Assembly: GCA_038141425.1 (NCBI GenBank)
Contig: JAYQIC010000001.1
Location: 310,001 to 374,000 of the forward strand
Direction of reading: 5' to 3'
Length of the DNA: 64,000 nucleotides
From: UBA7985 sp038141425
Lineage (GTDB): Bacteria > Pseudomonadota > Alphaproteobacteria > UBA7985
Shown here in pieces: positions 28,117 through 37,465 of the stretch. Numbering within the stretch: position 1 is the stretch's first letter; each line of letters opens with the position of its first letter. Below the pieces are notes generated by a model. The model was given only the letters and a program-made list of their open reading frames with translations, was not told the origin of the DNA and did not search any database. Made by a program: the position numbers and the translations under genes.

Positions 28117-29178
28117 ATGAGAAGCGATACCGCCCGTGATTGGTCACAGCAGGATGCACGCCTGACCCGGCGGGGCGGGCGCGACCGGGTGCTGCTTGCA
28201 CCCATGTCCGGCGTGACCGACCGCCCCTTCCGCGACCACATCCGCAGCCTTGGTCAGGGGCAGGTGGTGACAGAGATGATTGCCTCCGAAGCGGCAATCC
28301 GGGAGATCAAGGACAGCCGCAAACTCAACCAAGCCATCGACGATGAGCCCGGCATTATTGTCCAGCTCGCCGGGACCGAGCCTGCGCTGATCGCGGAAGC
28401 AGCGCGGATGATGGAGGCGCGCGGCGCCAACACGGTCGACCTCAACTTCGGTTGCCCGTCGCGCAAGGTCGTGCACAAGGCATCCGGCTCGGCGCTGATG
28501 CGCGACGAGTCCCTGTGCGGGGCGATTTTTGACGCCGTCCGCGCGGCGATCGACATACCCCTGACCGTGAAGATGCGGCTGGGCTGGGACGACGACAGCT
28601 TCAATGCACCCAAACTGGCTGCGCTGGCTGAACGGGCGGGACTCGACGGCATTACGGTTCACGGCCGCACCCGCTGCCAGTTTTATAAAGGACAGGCGGA
28701 CTGGCGCCGCGTTGGCGCGGTGGTTGCGGCCACCGGGCTGCCGGTGCTGGTCAACGGCGATATCTGCAGCCTCGAAGATGCCGATGAGGCGCAGGCCCAG
28801 TCCGGTGCTGCCGGGGTGATGATCGGGCGCGGCGCGCAGGATCGGCCCTGGCTCATTGATCAGACTGTGGACCACCTCGCCGGCCGCCGCCCACGGAACG
28901 CGCCGGACGCTGCGACGCGCTGCGACCAGCTCTGCGCCCTGATCGACCGGATGCTGTCTTACCACGGCAGGGCCCATGGGCTGCGGCTGGTGCGCAAGCA
29001 TGTTTCGTCAGCGCTGGTCGGCATCGACAAGGCTGCCGCCTTCCGCAAGGCCGCCAACACCACCGATGATCCGGCGCAGATGATCGCGGTCATCCGCGCT
29101 TTCTTCACCGAAGCCGAAGCCGTCGGGCGTGACGGAACCACCGCGCCGGACACCCCGGCGCTGGCCATCGCGGCCTGA
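28117..29178 (+). CDS. dusB: tRNA-dihydrouridine synthase (DusB/NifR3)
   Basis: FMN-dependent enzyme that reduces uridine to dihydrouridine in tRNA. The TIM-barrel start LLAPMSGVTDRPFRDHI, the catalytic cysteine in LNFGCPSRKVV, VKMRLGWDDD, ITVHGRTRCQFYKG, VLVNGDI and GVMIGRGAQDRPW are all present. The ATG at 28117 is preferred; a TTG at 28081 is an alternative. At 353 residues the length is normal. It was named nifR3 because it precedes ntrB-ntrC in Rhodobacter and Azospirillum, the arrangement seen here: its stop overlaps the ntrB start by one base. Confidence 0.95.
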   Translation: MRSDTARDWSQQDARLTRRGGRDRVLLAPMSGVTDRPFRDHIRSLGQGQVVTEMIASEAAIREIKDSRKLNQAIDDEPGIIVQLAGTEPALIAEAARMMEARGANTVDLNFGCPSRKVVHKASGSALMRDESLCGAIFDAVRAAIDIPLTVKMRLGWDDDSFNAPKLAALAERAGLDGITVHGRTRCQFYKGQADWRRVGAVVAATGLPVLVNGDICSLEDADEAQAQSGAAGVMIGRGAQDRPWLIDQTVDHLAGRRPRNAPDAATRCDQLCALIDRMLSYHGRAHGLRLVRKHVSSALVGIDKAAAFRKAANTTDDPAQMIAVIRAFFTEAEAVGRDGTTAPDTPALAIAA

Positions 29179-30272
29179 TGGCAAAAGGGGCGTCATCCAT
29201 GACCCTGTCTTCGAACCTGATCCTCGAAAGCCTGCCCCACCCCGTGATCGTGGTGGATCAGGACAACTGCGTCCGCGCCGCCAACCCGGTGGGGGAGGAT
29301 TTGCTGCAGCACTCGGCCGACGTGCTCAACGGCACGCCCCTGACGGACTACGTGCCCGCCGACAACCCGCTGATCAGCCTGATCGACGTCGCGCGGAGCC
29401 GACAGAATTCGGCCAGCGAATTCGACATCCATCTGGAAAGCCCGAAAATCGGGGAGCACAGCGTCACCGCCCACGTCTCTCCCCTGCTCCATCAGGCTGA
29501 GGAAGAGGGCGCCGTGATCATAAGCCTGCTGCCGCGCGGGATGACCGCCACGCTCGACCAGCAGCTGACCAACATCAACGCCGGTCGCTCGATGTCATCA
29601 CTGGGCGCCATGCTCGCCCACGAGATCAAGAACCCGTTGGCCGGTATGAAGGGGGCAGCGCAGCTGCTCTCCCTCAGCATCGAGGACGAAGAAGACCGGC
29701 AGCTGACCGCCCTGATCGAGGAAGAAGTCGACCGGATCTCCACCCTGATCGAGCGCATGGAGGTCTTCGGCAACTTCGAGAGCAGCGTCGCTGAAGCCGT
29801 GAACATTCACGAGGTGCTGAACCACGTTCTTACGCTGGCCGAGAACAGCTTTGGGGCGAGCGTCACCTTCAAACGCGACTTTGACCCCTCCCTGCCCTTC
29901 GTCGCCGGACATAAGGACTCGCTGATCCAGATTGTGCTCAACCTGGTGAAAAACAGCTGCGAGGCCGTCCCGGAAGAACGCGGTGAAATCACCCTCTCGA
30001 CCCGGTACCGGCTGGGAACGCGGATGTCGCCCGGCGGCTCCGGCGAACGCGTCGAATTGCCGCTTCACGTGATGATCACCGACAATGGACCCGGGATCCC
30101 GGCTGCGCTGGGTGAAACCGTGTTCGACCCGTTTGTAACCAGCAACAAGGCACGTGGAACGGGCCTGGGATTGGCGCTGGTGTCCAAGCTGACCGACGAC
30201 ATGGGCGGGTTCGTCGACTTCGAGTCCGAGCCGGGCAAAACCGTTTTTCGGCTTCAATTGCCTATGTATTGA
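29178..30272 (+). CDS. ntrB: nitrogen regulation sensor histidine kinase NtrB
   Basis: Soluble two-component kinase that phosphorylates NtrC when nitrogen is limiting and is controlled by PII protein. A PAS domain at about residues 10-120 (LILESLPHPVIVVDQDNCVRA) is followed by the phosphoacceptor histidine in MLAHEIKNPLAGMKGAAQLL and the ATPase boxes NLVKNSCEAVP (N), ITDNGPGIP (G1) and GTGLGLALVSKL (G2). There is no transmembrane helix, as expected. The 364-residue length is standard. The TGATG overlap with dusB suggests translational coupling; ntrC follows after 46 bp. Confidence 0.96.
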   Translation: MAKGASSMTLSSNLILESLPHPVIVVDQDNCVRAANPVGEDLLQHSADVLNGTPLTDYVPADNPLISLIDVARSRQNSASEFDIHLESPKIGEHSVTAHVSPLLHQAEEEGAVIISLLPRGMTATLDQQLTNINAGRSMSSLGAMLAHEIKNPLAGMKGAAQLLSLSIEDEEDRQLTALIEEEVDRISTLIERMEVFGNFESSVAEAVNIHEVLNHVLTLAENSFGASVTFKRDFDPSLPFVAGHKDSLIQIVLNLVKNSCEAVPEERGEITLSTRYRLGTRMSPGGSGERVELPLHVMITDNGPGIPAALGETVFDPFVTSNKARGTGLGLALVSKLTDDMGGFVDFESEPGKTVFRLQLPMY

Positions 30273-30318
30273 GCATTTTGGCTTTTCCTCTCCGAGGTTT
30301 CGGTCTAAATGCTTAAAT

Positions 30319-31796
30319 ATGTTGCAAACAAACGCCTTAATTCTGATTGCGGACGATGACCGCGCGATCCGCGCCGTGCTGTCCCGCGCCCTCGGACGGG
30401 TGGGACACCGCGTCCGCGCGACCGGCAACGCTTCCACGCTGTGGCAGTGGGTTCAGGCCGGTGACGGAGATCTGGTGATCACCGACGTGCACATGCCCGA
30501 CGGCGACGGGCTGGAACTGGTGCCGCGCATCCGCGCCGTGCGGCCCGATATGTCGGTAATCGTGATGTCGGCGCAGAACACGCTGGTCACAGCCGTCAAA
30601 GCGACCGATCGGGGCGCCTTTGAATACCTACCCAAGCCGTTCGACCTGACCGAATTGCTGAACGCGGTCGAGCGTGGCCTTGCCCAGCCGACCCAGCGCG
30701 CGACGGCAGCCAAAGAATTCAAGGAACGTCAGGAAGACCGCGAAACCGGTCGTCTGGACCGCCTGCCGCTCATCGGCCGGTCCGGGGCGATGCAGGATAT
30801 CTACCGGGTCATCGCCCGGCTGGTGAAGACCGACCTGACCGCACTGATCACCGGTGAGAGCGGGACAGGCAAGGAGCTGATTGCCCGCGCCCTGCACGAC
30901 TTTTCCCGTCGTCGCGAAGCGCCCTTCGTCGCCGTCAATATGGCTGCGATTCCCAAAGAGCTGATCGAAAGCGAGCTGTTCGGCCACGAAAAGGGCTCCT
31001 TCACCGGCGCCAACTCGCGGTTCGACGGCAAATTCAGCCAGGCCCAGTACGGCACCCTGTTCCTCGACGAGATCGGCGACATGCCGCAGGAAGCCCAGAC
31101 GCGGCTGCTTCGGGTGCTGCAAGAGGGTGAATTCACCCGGATTGGCGGCAGCCAGAAGATCAAGGCCGACGTCCGCATCGTCGCCGCGACCCACCGGGAT
31201 CTGACGGCAGCGGTCAAGGCGGGGCTGTTCCGCGAGGACCTGTTCTACCGCATCAACGTGGTTCCCGTGCGCGTACCACCTCTGCGCGAGCGCCTCGATG
31301 ATATTCCGGATCTGGTCCGGCACTTCGTGGACCAGAACACGGCTCAGGGCCTGCCGCACAAGTCGTTCACGGCCGAGGCCTTTGGCGAGTTGAAGAAGCA
31401 TCGTTGGCCGGGCAACGTCCGCGAGCTGGAGAACAACGTCCGCCGTATTTGCGCGCTTTATTCTGAAAACGAAATCGACGCCGACGTGGTGGTGAAGGAG
31501 CTCGCCGGCTCTCTGACGGGGCAGAACGAGACTGCCCACGCCTCCCTTCGGCAAGCCGTGGATCAACATCTTCGCGCCTTTTTCTCGGCCCATACCCATG
31601 GTTTACCCTCAGCCGGGCTCTACAACCGCATCCTGCGGGAAGTGGAAAAACCCTGATCGAGCAGACGCTCGATGCGACCCGAGGTAATCAGATCCGCGCT
31701 GCTGAAGTGCTGGGCTTGAACCGAAACACGCTTCGGAAGAAAATAAGGGATCTGGATATTGAGGTGGTCCGGGGCCTGCGACGACCAGACGACTGA
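30319..31796 (+). CDS. ntrC: nitrogen regulation response regulator NtrC (one frameshift before the DNA-binding domain)
   Basis: Sigma-54-dependent activator. The receiver domain has LIADDDRAIR and the phosphorylated Asp in DLVITDVHMPDGDG; the AAA+ domain has Walker A GESGTGKELIAR, the GSFTGA loop (sigma-54 contact), Walker B GTLFLDEIGDMP and WPGNVRELENNVRR. The frame ends early at 31656 after EVEKP; one missing C in the CCCTG at about 31648-31652 restores the FIS-type helix-turn-helix (LDATRGNQIRAAEVLGLNRN) and a stop at 31794-31796, for 492 residues. Taken literally, the broken protein would lack DNA binding, so a sequence error is the likelier reading. Confidence 0.95.
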
Positions 31797-31833
31797 CTGG
31801 ATCACACCTCGATGAAGCGTGGATGACCCATCG

Positions 31834-34137
31834 ATGAGTGAAGCATCCCTACCAAAAATAAACCTTGGCGCCGACGGCGGGTCTGACACAGATCCGGCCG
31901 ACAGCACTGTTATCGGGGTTGGCCGCAACCGCACGCTGACGCTTTTTGTCGGCGCACTGACCGTGGTCTCGCTACTGGTTCTGGCGTGGACGGGTTTTGA
32001 GCTGTGGCGCGGCTTCTCCCCGACCCGACCGCTGGGCCGGATCGTATCGCTGCTGTGGTTCGACATGGTGATTCTGGTCGCGCTCGGGACCTTCATCGCC
32101 GTGCAGGGTTACTACACGTGGACTGACATCCGCGCCCGGCTCTCGGGCACGCAGGTCTACCGGCGGGTGGTGCTGTTCCTGATCGTCGTGGCGAGCCTGC
32201 CCACGCTGGTAATCTCGCTGGTGGCGGTACTGGTGCTGGGCTTTGGCATTCAGACATGGTTCGGCGGGGCCGTGAGCGACGCGATCAACAGTTCGCGCGA
32301 CGTGGCGCTGGCCTACCTCGAAGAACACCGCGAGCGCCTCAATTATCAGGCCTCCAGCGTCGCAGAGCGGATCGAAGACCTTGGCCCCAGCGCCAGCGAT
32401 ACCGACGACCTGCAGCAGTTGCTCGACGAGGCCGTCGGCCTGCGCAGCCTCTCCAGCGCCAATATCATTCAGGCCAATGGTCAGGTGCTGATCACCTCGG
32501 GCCTCGTTGCCGATCAGGATCTGGGGAGCATCCCGCAGTCTTTCTTTGATCTGGCGCAGGAAATCCGCCCTGAAGCCATCGACGGCGAAACCGGCACCCA
32601 GCTGGCCCAGCGCGGGATCGATATTTCCCTGCCCGGCTCGGACGATCTGTCGATCCTGATCGCGCTGGATACGCCCTATCTGGCCGAAACCTACCTGCTG
32701 GCCACGATCCCAGTGCTCGAGGAAGTGGTCGCCCGGGTGGAACAGACACAGGAAGCCGCGTCGAGCTACTCCAACCTCGGCCGAGCGGCGGAGCAGTACC
32801 GGCTGATTTTCGGCCTGCTGTTCCTCGTTGTCGCGCTGCTGCTGGTCATTGTCGCCGGTATGGCGGGGCTGCGGTTCGCACTGTGGCTCACCACGCCGCT
32901 GCTGGAGCTGACACGGGCGGCGGACCGGCTGGGCTCGGGGGATCTGTCGACGCGGGTCTCGGTCTCCGACGACGCTGCGGGTGACGAGCTGACGACCCTG
33001 TCCCACACCTTCAACGGCATGGCCAACCAGATCGAAGCGCAGCAGTTCGAGCTGTTAAGAGCCACCGACGAAGCCGACCTGCGCCGTCGCTTCTCCGAGG
33101 CTGTGCTGTCCGGTGTTTCGCGGGGGGTGATCGGCCTCGATAGCGAGCTTCGGAGCAACCTGCCCAACCCGCGGGCCAACAAGCTGGTCGATTTCAAGCT
33201 CGAAAAGTATATCGGCACCCGCCTGACGGAATTGTTCCCGGTCTTCGGCGATTTGCTGGCCCGGGCCAAGATGGAGCCCACGTCGCTGCATGCCGACGAC
33301 GTGCTCTACACCCGCCCGGACGGCAAGGTGCGGACGCTGCAGACTACCGTGGTCACGGAAATGCAGGGCGACAGTGTGCTCGGTTATGTGCTGACCTTCG
33401 ATGACATCACCGATTTTCTCTCTGCCCAGCGGCAGGCCGCCTGGTCGGACGTCGCGCGCCGGATTGCCCATGAAATCAAGAACCCGCTGACCCCGATCCA
33501 GCTCTCGGCTGAGCGGCTCAAGCGCCGTTATCTCAAGCAGATCGAGGACAGCCCCGAGGTGTTCCAGACCTGTACCGACACCATCATCACCCAAGTGGGC
33601 GACATCGCCCGCATGGTGGATGAATTCTCATCCTTTGCGCGGATGCCGGCACCACGGGTCGATGACCACAATCTGGTTGAAATCACCCGGCGTGTGATCT
33701 CGCTGCAGGGCAATAGCTTCGAGGGCGTGCGGCTGGAAGATCTGACCGGCGTGGAGCCACGCGAGGTCGTTTGTGACCCGCAGCTGGTCTCGCAGTCGCT
33801 GATCAACCTGATCAAAAACGCCGCCGAGGCGCTGCAGCCCTCGATCGTCGACGGCAGCGTGAGCGATGGTCTGATCCGCGTTTCGCTGCACCAGACAGAC
33901 GTGGGGACCACGGTGCTGACCGTCAACGACAACGGCGCGGGCTACCCCGCCGATCTGCTGCCCAAGCTGGCCGAGCCCTACGTCACGACCCGTGAGAAGG
34001 GTACCGGGCTGGGGCTGGCGATCGTCAAGAAGATTATGGAAGACCACGGCGGTCAGCTCATGCTGGGCAACGGCGACAGCCCCGACGATCTGCCCGGAGC
34101 CAAGGCGCAGATGATCTTTCCGGCGACGACCGGATGA
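31834..34137 (+). CDS. ntrY: nitrogen regulation sensor histidine kinase NtrY
   Basis: Membrane sensor kinase of the NtrYX system, linked to nitrogen and redox/envelope control in alphaproteobacteria. There are transmembrane helices at about residues 32-54, 70-92, 112-140 and 325-350, a HAMP domain (LWLTTPLLELTRAADRLGSGD), a PAS-like region, the phosphoacceptor in ARRIAHEIKNPLTPIQLSAE, and ATPase boxes NLIKNAAEAL, VNDNGAGYP and GTGLGLAIVKKI. The start is either GTG 31819 or ATG 31834; the ATG is chosen because GGATGA lies 8 bp before it. About 767 residues, typical. ntrX follows after an unusually long 158-bp spacer. Confidence 0.95.
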   Translation: MSEASLPKINLGADGGSDTDPADSTVIGVGRNRTLTLFVGALTVVSLLVLAWTGFELWRGFSPTRPLGRIVSLLWFDMVILVALGTFIAVQGYYTWTDIRARLSGTQVYRRVVLFLIVVASLPTLVISLVAVLVLGFGIQTWFGGAVSDAINSSRDVALAYLEEHRERLNYQASSVAERIEDLGPSASDTDDLQQLLDEAVGLRSLSSANIIQANGQVLITSGLVADQDLGSIPQSFFDLAQEIRPEAIDGETGTQLAQRGIDISLPGSDDLSILIALDTPYLAETYLLATIPVLEEVVARVEQTQEAASSYSNLGRAAEQYRLIFGLLFLVVALLLVIVAGMAGLRFALWLTTPLLELTRAADRLGSGDLSTRVSVSDDAAGDELTTLSHTFNGMANQIEAQQFELLRATDEADLRRRFSEAVLSGVSRGVIGLDSELRSNLPNPRANKLVDFKLEKYIGTRLTELFPVFGDLLARAKMEPTSLHADDVLYTRPDGKVRTLQTTVVTEMQGDSVLGYVLTFDDITDFLSAQRQAAWSDVARRIAHEIKNPLTPIQLSAERLKRRYLKQIEDSPEVFQTCTDTIITQVGDIARMVDEFSSFARMPAPRVDDHNLVEITRRVISLQGNSFEGVRLEDLTGVEPREVVCDPQLVSQSLINLIKNAAEALQPSIVDGSVSDGLIRVSLHQTDVGTTVLTVNDNGAGYPADLLPKLAEPYVTTREKGTGLGLAIVKKIMEDHGGQLMLGNGDSPDDLPGAKAQMIFPATTG

Positions 34138-34170
34138 GGCCGGACGGCATGGCTGTCACGGGAGTTTATC

Positions 34171-34183
34171 TTGGCAGCGCCAA
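34171..34183. promoter_or_regulatory. inverted repeat TTGGC-N3-GCCAA in the ntrY-ntrX spacer
   Basis: A perfect 5-bp inverted repeat with a 3-bp centre lies 34 bp after the ntrY stop and about 112 bp before ntrX. A further CAGCC/GGCTG stem occurs near 34200-34216. The spacer is long for a gene pair that is usually tightly coupled, so ntrX may have its own promoter or an operator here. The evidence is symmetry and position only. Confidence 0.3.
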
Positions 34184-34295
34184 ATTGACTGTGGTATTGC
34201 AGCCACATTTGGGGCTGATAGCTAATTCAAGCATCTCAGGCCGGGGGCACAACTTGCGCTTAGCGTCGATGCACGAGCAACAAACTGGGTGATTG

Positions 34296-35792
34296 ATGTC
34301 CGCCGACATACTGATCGTAGACGATGAAGCCGATATCCGCATGCTGCTCAGCGGCATTCTGGAGGACGAGGGCTACCGGGTCCGGACTGCGCATGGTGAC
34401 GCCGAGGCCCGTCGGCAGGTGGGTCTGGCCCGCCCCGATCTGATTTTTCAGGACATCTGGCTGCAGGGTTCGACCGCCGATGGTATCGCACTGCTCGAAG
34501 AATATCAGCAGAGCATTCCCTCGACGCTGGTGATCATGATGTCCGGTCACGGCACGATCGAGACCGCCGTGCGCGCGATTAAACAAGGCGCGTATGACTT
34601 CGTCGAAAAGCCCTTCAACACCGACCGGCTGCTGATCCTGATCCAGCGCGCGCTGGAGACCTCGGCACTGAAGGCTGAAAACGCCGTGCTGCGGCAGAAG
34701 GCGGGCGAAGACACCGACCTGATCGGCGGCAGCCACGCCATTCAGACCCTGCGTCAGACCGTCGACCGGGTGGCGCCGACCAACAGCCGCCTGATGATTT
34801 CCGGACCGCCGGGCGCGGGCAAGGGCCTGATTGCCCGGATGATGCACAACCAGTCCCACCGCGCCGACCAGCCGTTTATCGAGGTTCCGTGCTTCGAGCT
34901 CGACGGTGAAGAAGGTCTGGCCATGCTGTTCGGCGATGCCGGCACCGGCCAACGCCCACCGATGATGGGCATGATCCAGCAGGCTGATGGTGGCACGCTG
35001 CTGCTCGACGATGTCGGCGATCTTTCGCCAGATGCACAGGCGCGGCTCGCGCGGTTCCTGCACCGGGGCACGCTGACCCAGCTGGGCAGCACCACTGAGG
35101 TCCGGGCGGATGTCCGGATCATCTCGACCACCAACCGCGATCTGAAGACGCTGATCAACGAAAGCCTGTTCCGCGAAGACCTGTACTACCGCTTGAACGT
35201 GGTCGAGGTCGAAATCCCCGGGCTGGCCAGCCGCCCCGAAGATATCGCTGATCTGGCGCGATCGTTCCTCGACCGACTGACGGCCGAGGCGCGCAAGGAG
35301 CCGCTGGAACTGGGTGGCGACGCACTGGCCGTGCTGCAGGCCTACCCCTGGCCCGGAAACGTGCGTCAGCTGCGCAACGTGATGGAGTGGATTGTGATCA
35401 TGGCGCCGCTTGAGGGTGACCGGATCGTGCGCCCGAACATGCTGCCGCCCGATATCACCAGCGAAGGCCCGGCCGTTCTGTCTGGCGCCGGGGTTGCCGA
35501 CCTCATGTCCCTGCCCCTGCGTTCAGCGCGGGAGGCCTTCGAACGCCAGTATCTCGATGCGCAGGTGCTGCGCTTTGGCGGTAACATCACCCGGACGGCG
35601 AAGTTCGTCGGCATGGAGCGCTCGGCGCTGCACCGCAAGCTGCGCGCCCTTGCGCAGTCCGAGGAAGACGACGCTGGCGCCAGTCCTGAGGGTGGTCCTG
35701 AAGGCGGCCCGGGAAGCGGATTGGACGGCACCGATCCAGCCGGTGGCAATGGCGGCGGCAGCGATACGCAGGCCTCGTCCGGGGCCGTCTGA
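34296..35792 (+). CDS. ntrX: nitrogen regulation response regulator NtrX
   Basis: Response regulator partner of NtrY: a receiver domain (DILIVDDEADIRMLL; phosphorylated Asp in LIFQDIWLQGS), an AAA+-like domain and a C-terminal FIS-type helix. The start is ATG 34296 (a TTG sits one codon upstream). The AAA+ domain is atypical: the Walker A region reads GPPGAGKGLIAR and the Walker B LLLDDVGDL, with Asp instead of the catalytic Glu. The GAFTGA loop is absent, as is usual in NtrX. Family members often bind DNA as repressors and do not act through sigma-54. The last 45 or so residues form a Gly/Ser-rich tail not normal in the family. Length 498. Confidence 0.93.
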   Translation: MSADILIVDDEADIRMLLSGILEDEGYRVRTAHGDAEARRQVGLARPDLIFQDIWLQGSTADGIALLEEYQQSIPSTLVIMMSGHGTIETAVRAIKQGAYDFVEKPFNTDRLLILIQRALETSALKAENAVLRQKAGEDTDLIGGSHAIQTLRQTVDRVAPTNSRLMISGPPGAGKGLIARMMHNQSHRADQPFIEVPCFELDGEEGLAMLFGDAGTGQRPPMMGMIQQADGGTLLLDDVGDLSPDAQARLARFLHRGTLTQLGSTTEVRADVRIISTTNRDLKTLINESLFREDLYYRLNVVEVEIPGLASRPEDIADLARSFLDRLTAEARKEPLELGGDALAVLQAYPWPGNVRQLRNVMEWIVIMAPLEGDRIVRPNMLPPDITSEGPAVLSGAGVADLMSLPLRSAREAFERQYLDAQVLRFGGNITRTAKFVGMERSALHRKLRALAQSEEDDAGASPEGGPEGGPGSGLDGTDPAGGNGGGSDTQASSGAV

Positions 35793-35820
35793 GACCGTTT
35801 AACGGAGCGCGGGAAACATC

Positions 35821-37197
35821 ATGCGCGTAATCGTCTGTGGTGCGGGGCAGGTTGGGTCGAACATCGCCCGCTATCTGTCCCGGTTTGATACCAATGTCAC
35901 CATGATCGACATTGACCCGGCGCTGATCGCAGCGGCGACGACCAATCTCGACGTGCGCGGGATCGTTGGCCACGCCGGACACCCGGACGTGCTCAAAAGC
36001 GCAGGCGCCGCCGATGCCGACCTGATCATTGCGGTGACCCAGGTCGACGAGATCAACATGGTCGCCTGTCAGGTCGCCCATACTCTTTTTCAGGTGCCCA
36101 AGAAAATCGCACGCGTGCGGCAGGGAACGTATCTGCGCCCTGAGTGGCGGGATCTGTTCCAGGCCGACCACATGCCCATCGACCATATCATCGCCCCGGA
36201 AGTCGAGGTTGCTGAATCGATCCAGCGGCGGCTGGCCGTCCCGGGTGCCTTTGAGGTCATTCCCATGGGCAAGGGACAGGCGGTCTTTGTCGGGGTTCGC
36301 TGCCTCGACGAGACCCCGATCCTTGAAACCCCACTGGACCATCTGGCCGACCTGTTCCCGCAGCTGAGCATGCGCATTCTGGTGCTGGCGCGGGGCTCGG
36401 ACATGCTGATCCCCACCGGGGAGGAAAAGCTGCAGGCCGGTGACGAAGTCTACTTCGTGGCGCAGGCGGACCAGGTCGAGCGCGTGCTCGCGCTGTTCGG
36501 TCACGAAGAGCAGGAAGGCCGACGTATGGTGATCATGGGCGGTGGCAACATCGGTCTGAACCTGGCCCAGCGGCTCGAAGCCCAGAATTCAAGCCTGCGG
36601 ATCAAGCTGATCGAGCTCGATACCGATCAGGCCAAATACGCCGCCCAGCACCTGACCCGGACCGTGGTACTGCAGGGCGACGCGCTCGAAGCCGAGCTGA
36701 TGGCCGAAGCCGGCGTGGACAAGACGGAGACGCTGGTCGCAGCCTCGAACGATGACGAGTTGAACATCCTTGCCGCCCTGCAGGCCAAGCGGCTGGGGGC
36801 GGAGCGCGCGGTGGCGATCGTCAATCGCCAGTCGATTTCCTCGCTGGTTGGCCAGCTGGGCATCGACGTGGTGGTCTCCCCGCGGCTGATTACCGTGTCC
36901 TCGATCCTGCGCTACGTGCGTCAGGGGCGGATCCGGGCGGTGCATTCGGTCGGGGAAGGCTTTGGCGAAATCTTTGACATCGAGGCCGCCGAGGGCGCCG
37001 AGATCACCGGCAAGACCGTGCAGAAGATTGAGAAGGCCGGCATGCTGCTGGTCGGCGGTATCGTCCGCGATGACGCTTTCATCCCCGCCAAGCCGGAAGA
37101 AATCATCCGGCAGGGTGACCGCGTGGTGCTGCTCTCGCACTCGGACTACGTGAAAAAGGCCGAAAAGCTGTTCTCGGTCGGCGTCGGGGTCTTCTGA
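35821..37197 (+). CDS. trkA: Trk system potassium uptake protein TrkA
   Basis: Cytoplasmic NAD-binding regulatory subunit of the TrkG/H K+ transporter. It has two tandem RCK modules, each a Rossmann TrkA-N domain plus a TrkA-C domain: the first begins IVCGAGQVGSNIARYLS (residues 3-19), the second near residue 233 with VIMGGGNIGLNLAQRL. Length is 458 residues, as in E. coli. It starts 28 bp after ntrX, in the common order ntrB-ntrC-ntrY-ntrX-trkA, and is probably in the same transcription unit. The membrane subunit trkH is not in the window. Confidence 0.95.
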   Translation: MRVIVCGAGQVGSNIARYLSRFDTNVTMIDIDPALIAAATTNLDVRGIVGHAGHPDVLKSAGAADADLIIAVTQVDEINMVACQVAHTLFQVPKKIARVRQGTYLRPEWRDLFQADHMPIDHIIAPEVEVAESIQRRLAVPGAFEVIPMGKGQAVFVGVRCLDETPILETPLDHLADLFPQLSMRILVLARGSDMLIPTGEEKLQAGDEVYFVAQADQVERVLALFGHEEQEGRRMVIMGGGNIGLNLAQRLEAQNSSLRIKLIELDTDQAKYAAQHLTRTVVLQGDALEAELMAEAGVDKTETLVAASNDDELNILAALQAKRLGAERAVAIVNRQSISSLVGQLGIDVVVSPRLITVSSILRYVRQGRIRAVHSVGEGFGEIFDIEAAEGAEITGKTVQKIEKAGMLLVGGIVRDDAFIPAKPEEIIRQGDRVVLLSHSDYVKKAEKLFSVGVGVF

Positions 37198-37272
37198 TCC
37201 GGACCGTTTTCAGCCACGGCCCGCGCCGAGTGCCGAGCCCGGAGTACCCAAGCCCCCGTGTCCAAACCAGAA

Positions 37273-37286
37273 TGCCTTGCAAGGCA
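37273..37286. promoter_or_regulatory. 14-bp perfect palindrome between trkA and dat
   Basis: TGCCTTGCAAGGCA is an uninterrupted dyad in the 268-bp spacer between trkA and the D-amino-acid aminotransferase gene, about 180 bp before the latter's start. The rest of the spacer shows no gene and no clear terminator. A protein-binding site for control of dat-hfq-hflX is possible, but nothing identifies the regulator. Confidence 0.3.
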
Positions 37287-37465
37287 AAGTGCACCCTGCC
37301 CGGCTTTGACACCCGGCCTCTGAGGTATTTTGACCCTGCCCTGTCTGCCGCTGTTCAGGAAGCCTAGCCCGCCCGTTTGCAGCCTGTTAGACAGGTCCGA
37401 GCCCACTGGCCCCCAGCCACGGCCCCTTAAGCACACGCGCTTGGACATTGAGACGGAATCCACCC

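Noticed and set aside
34245..34262. Possible sigma-54 promoter (GGGCAC...TTGC) before ntrX
   Set aside because: The spacing between the GG and GC elements is two bases shorter than the invariant distance.
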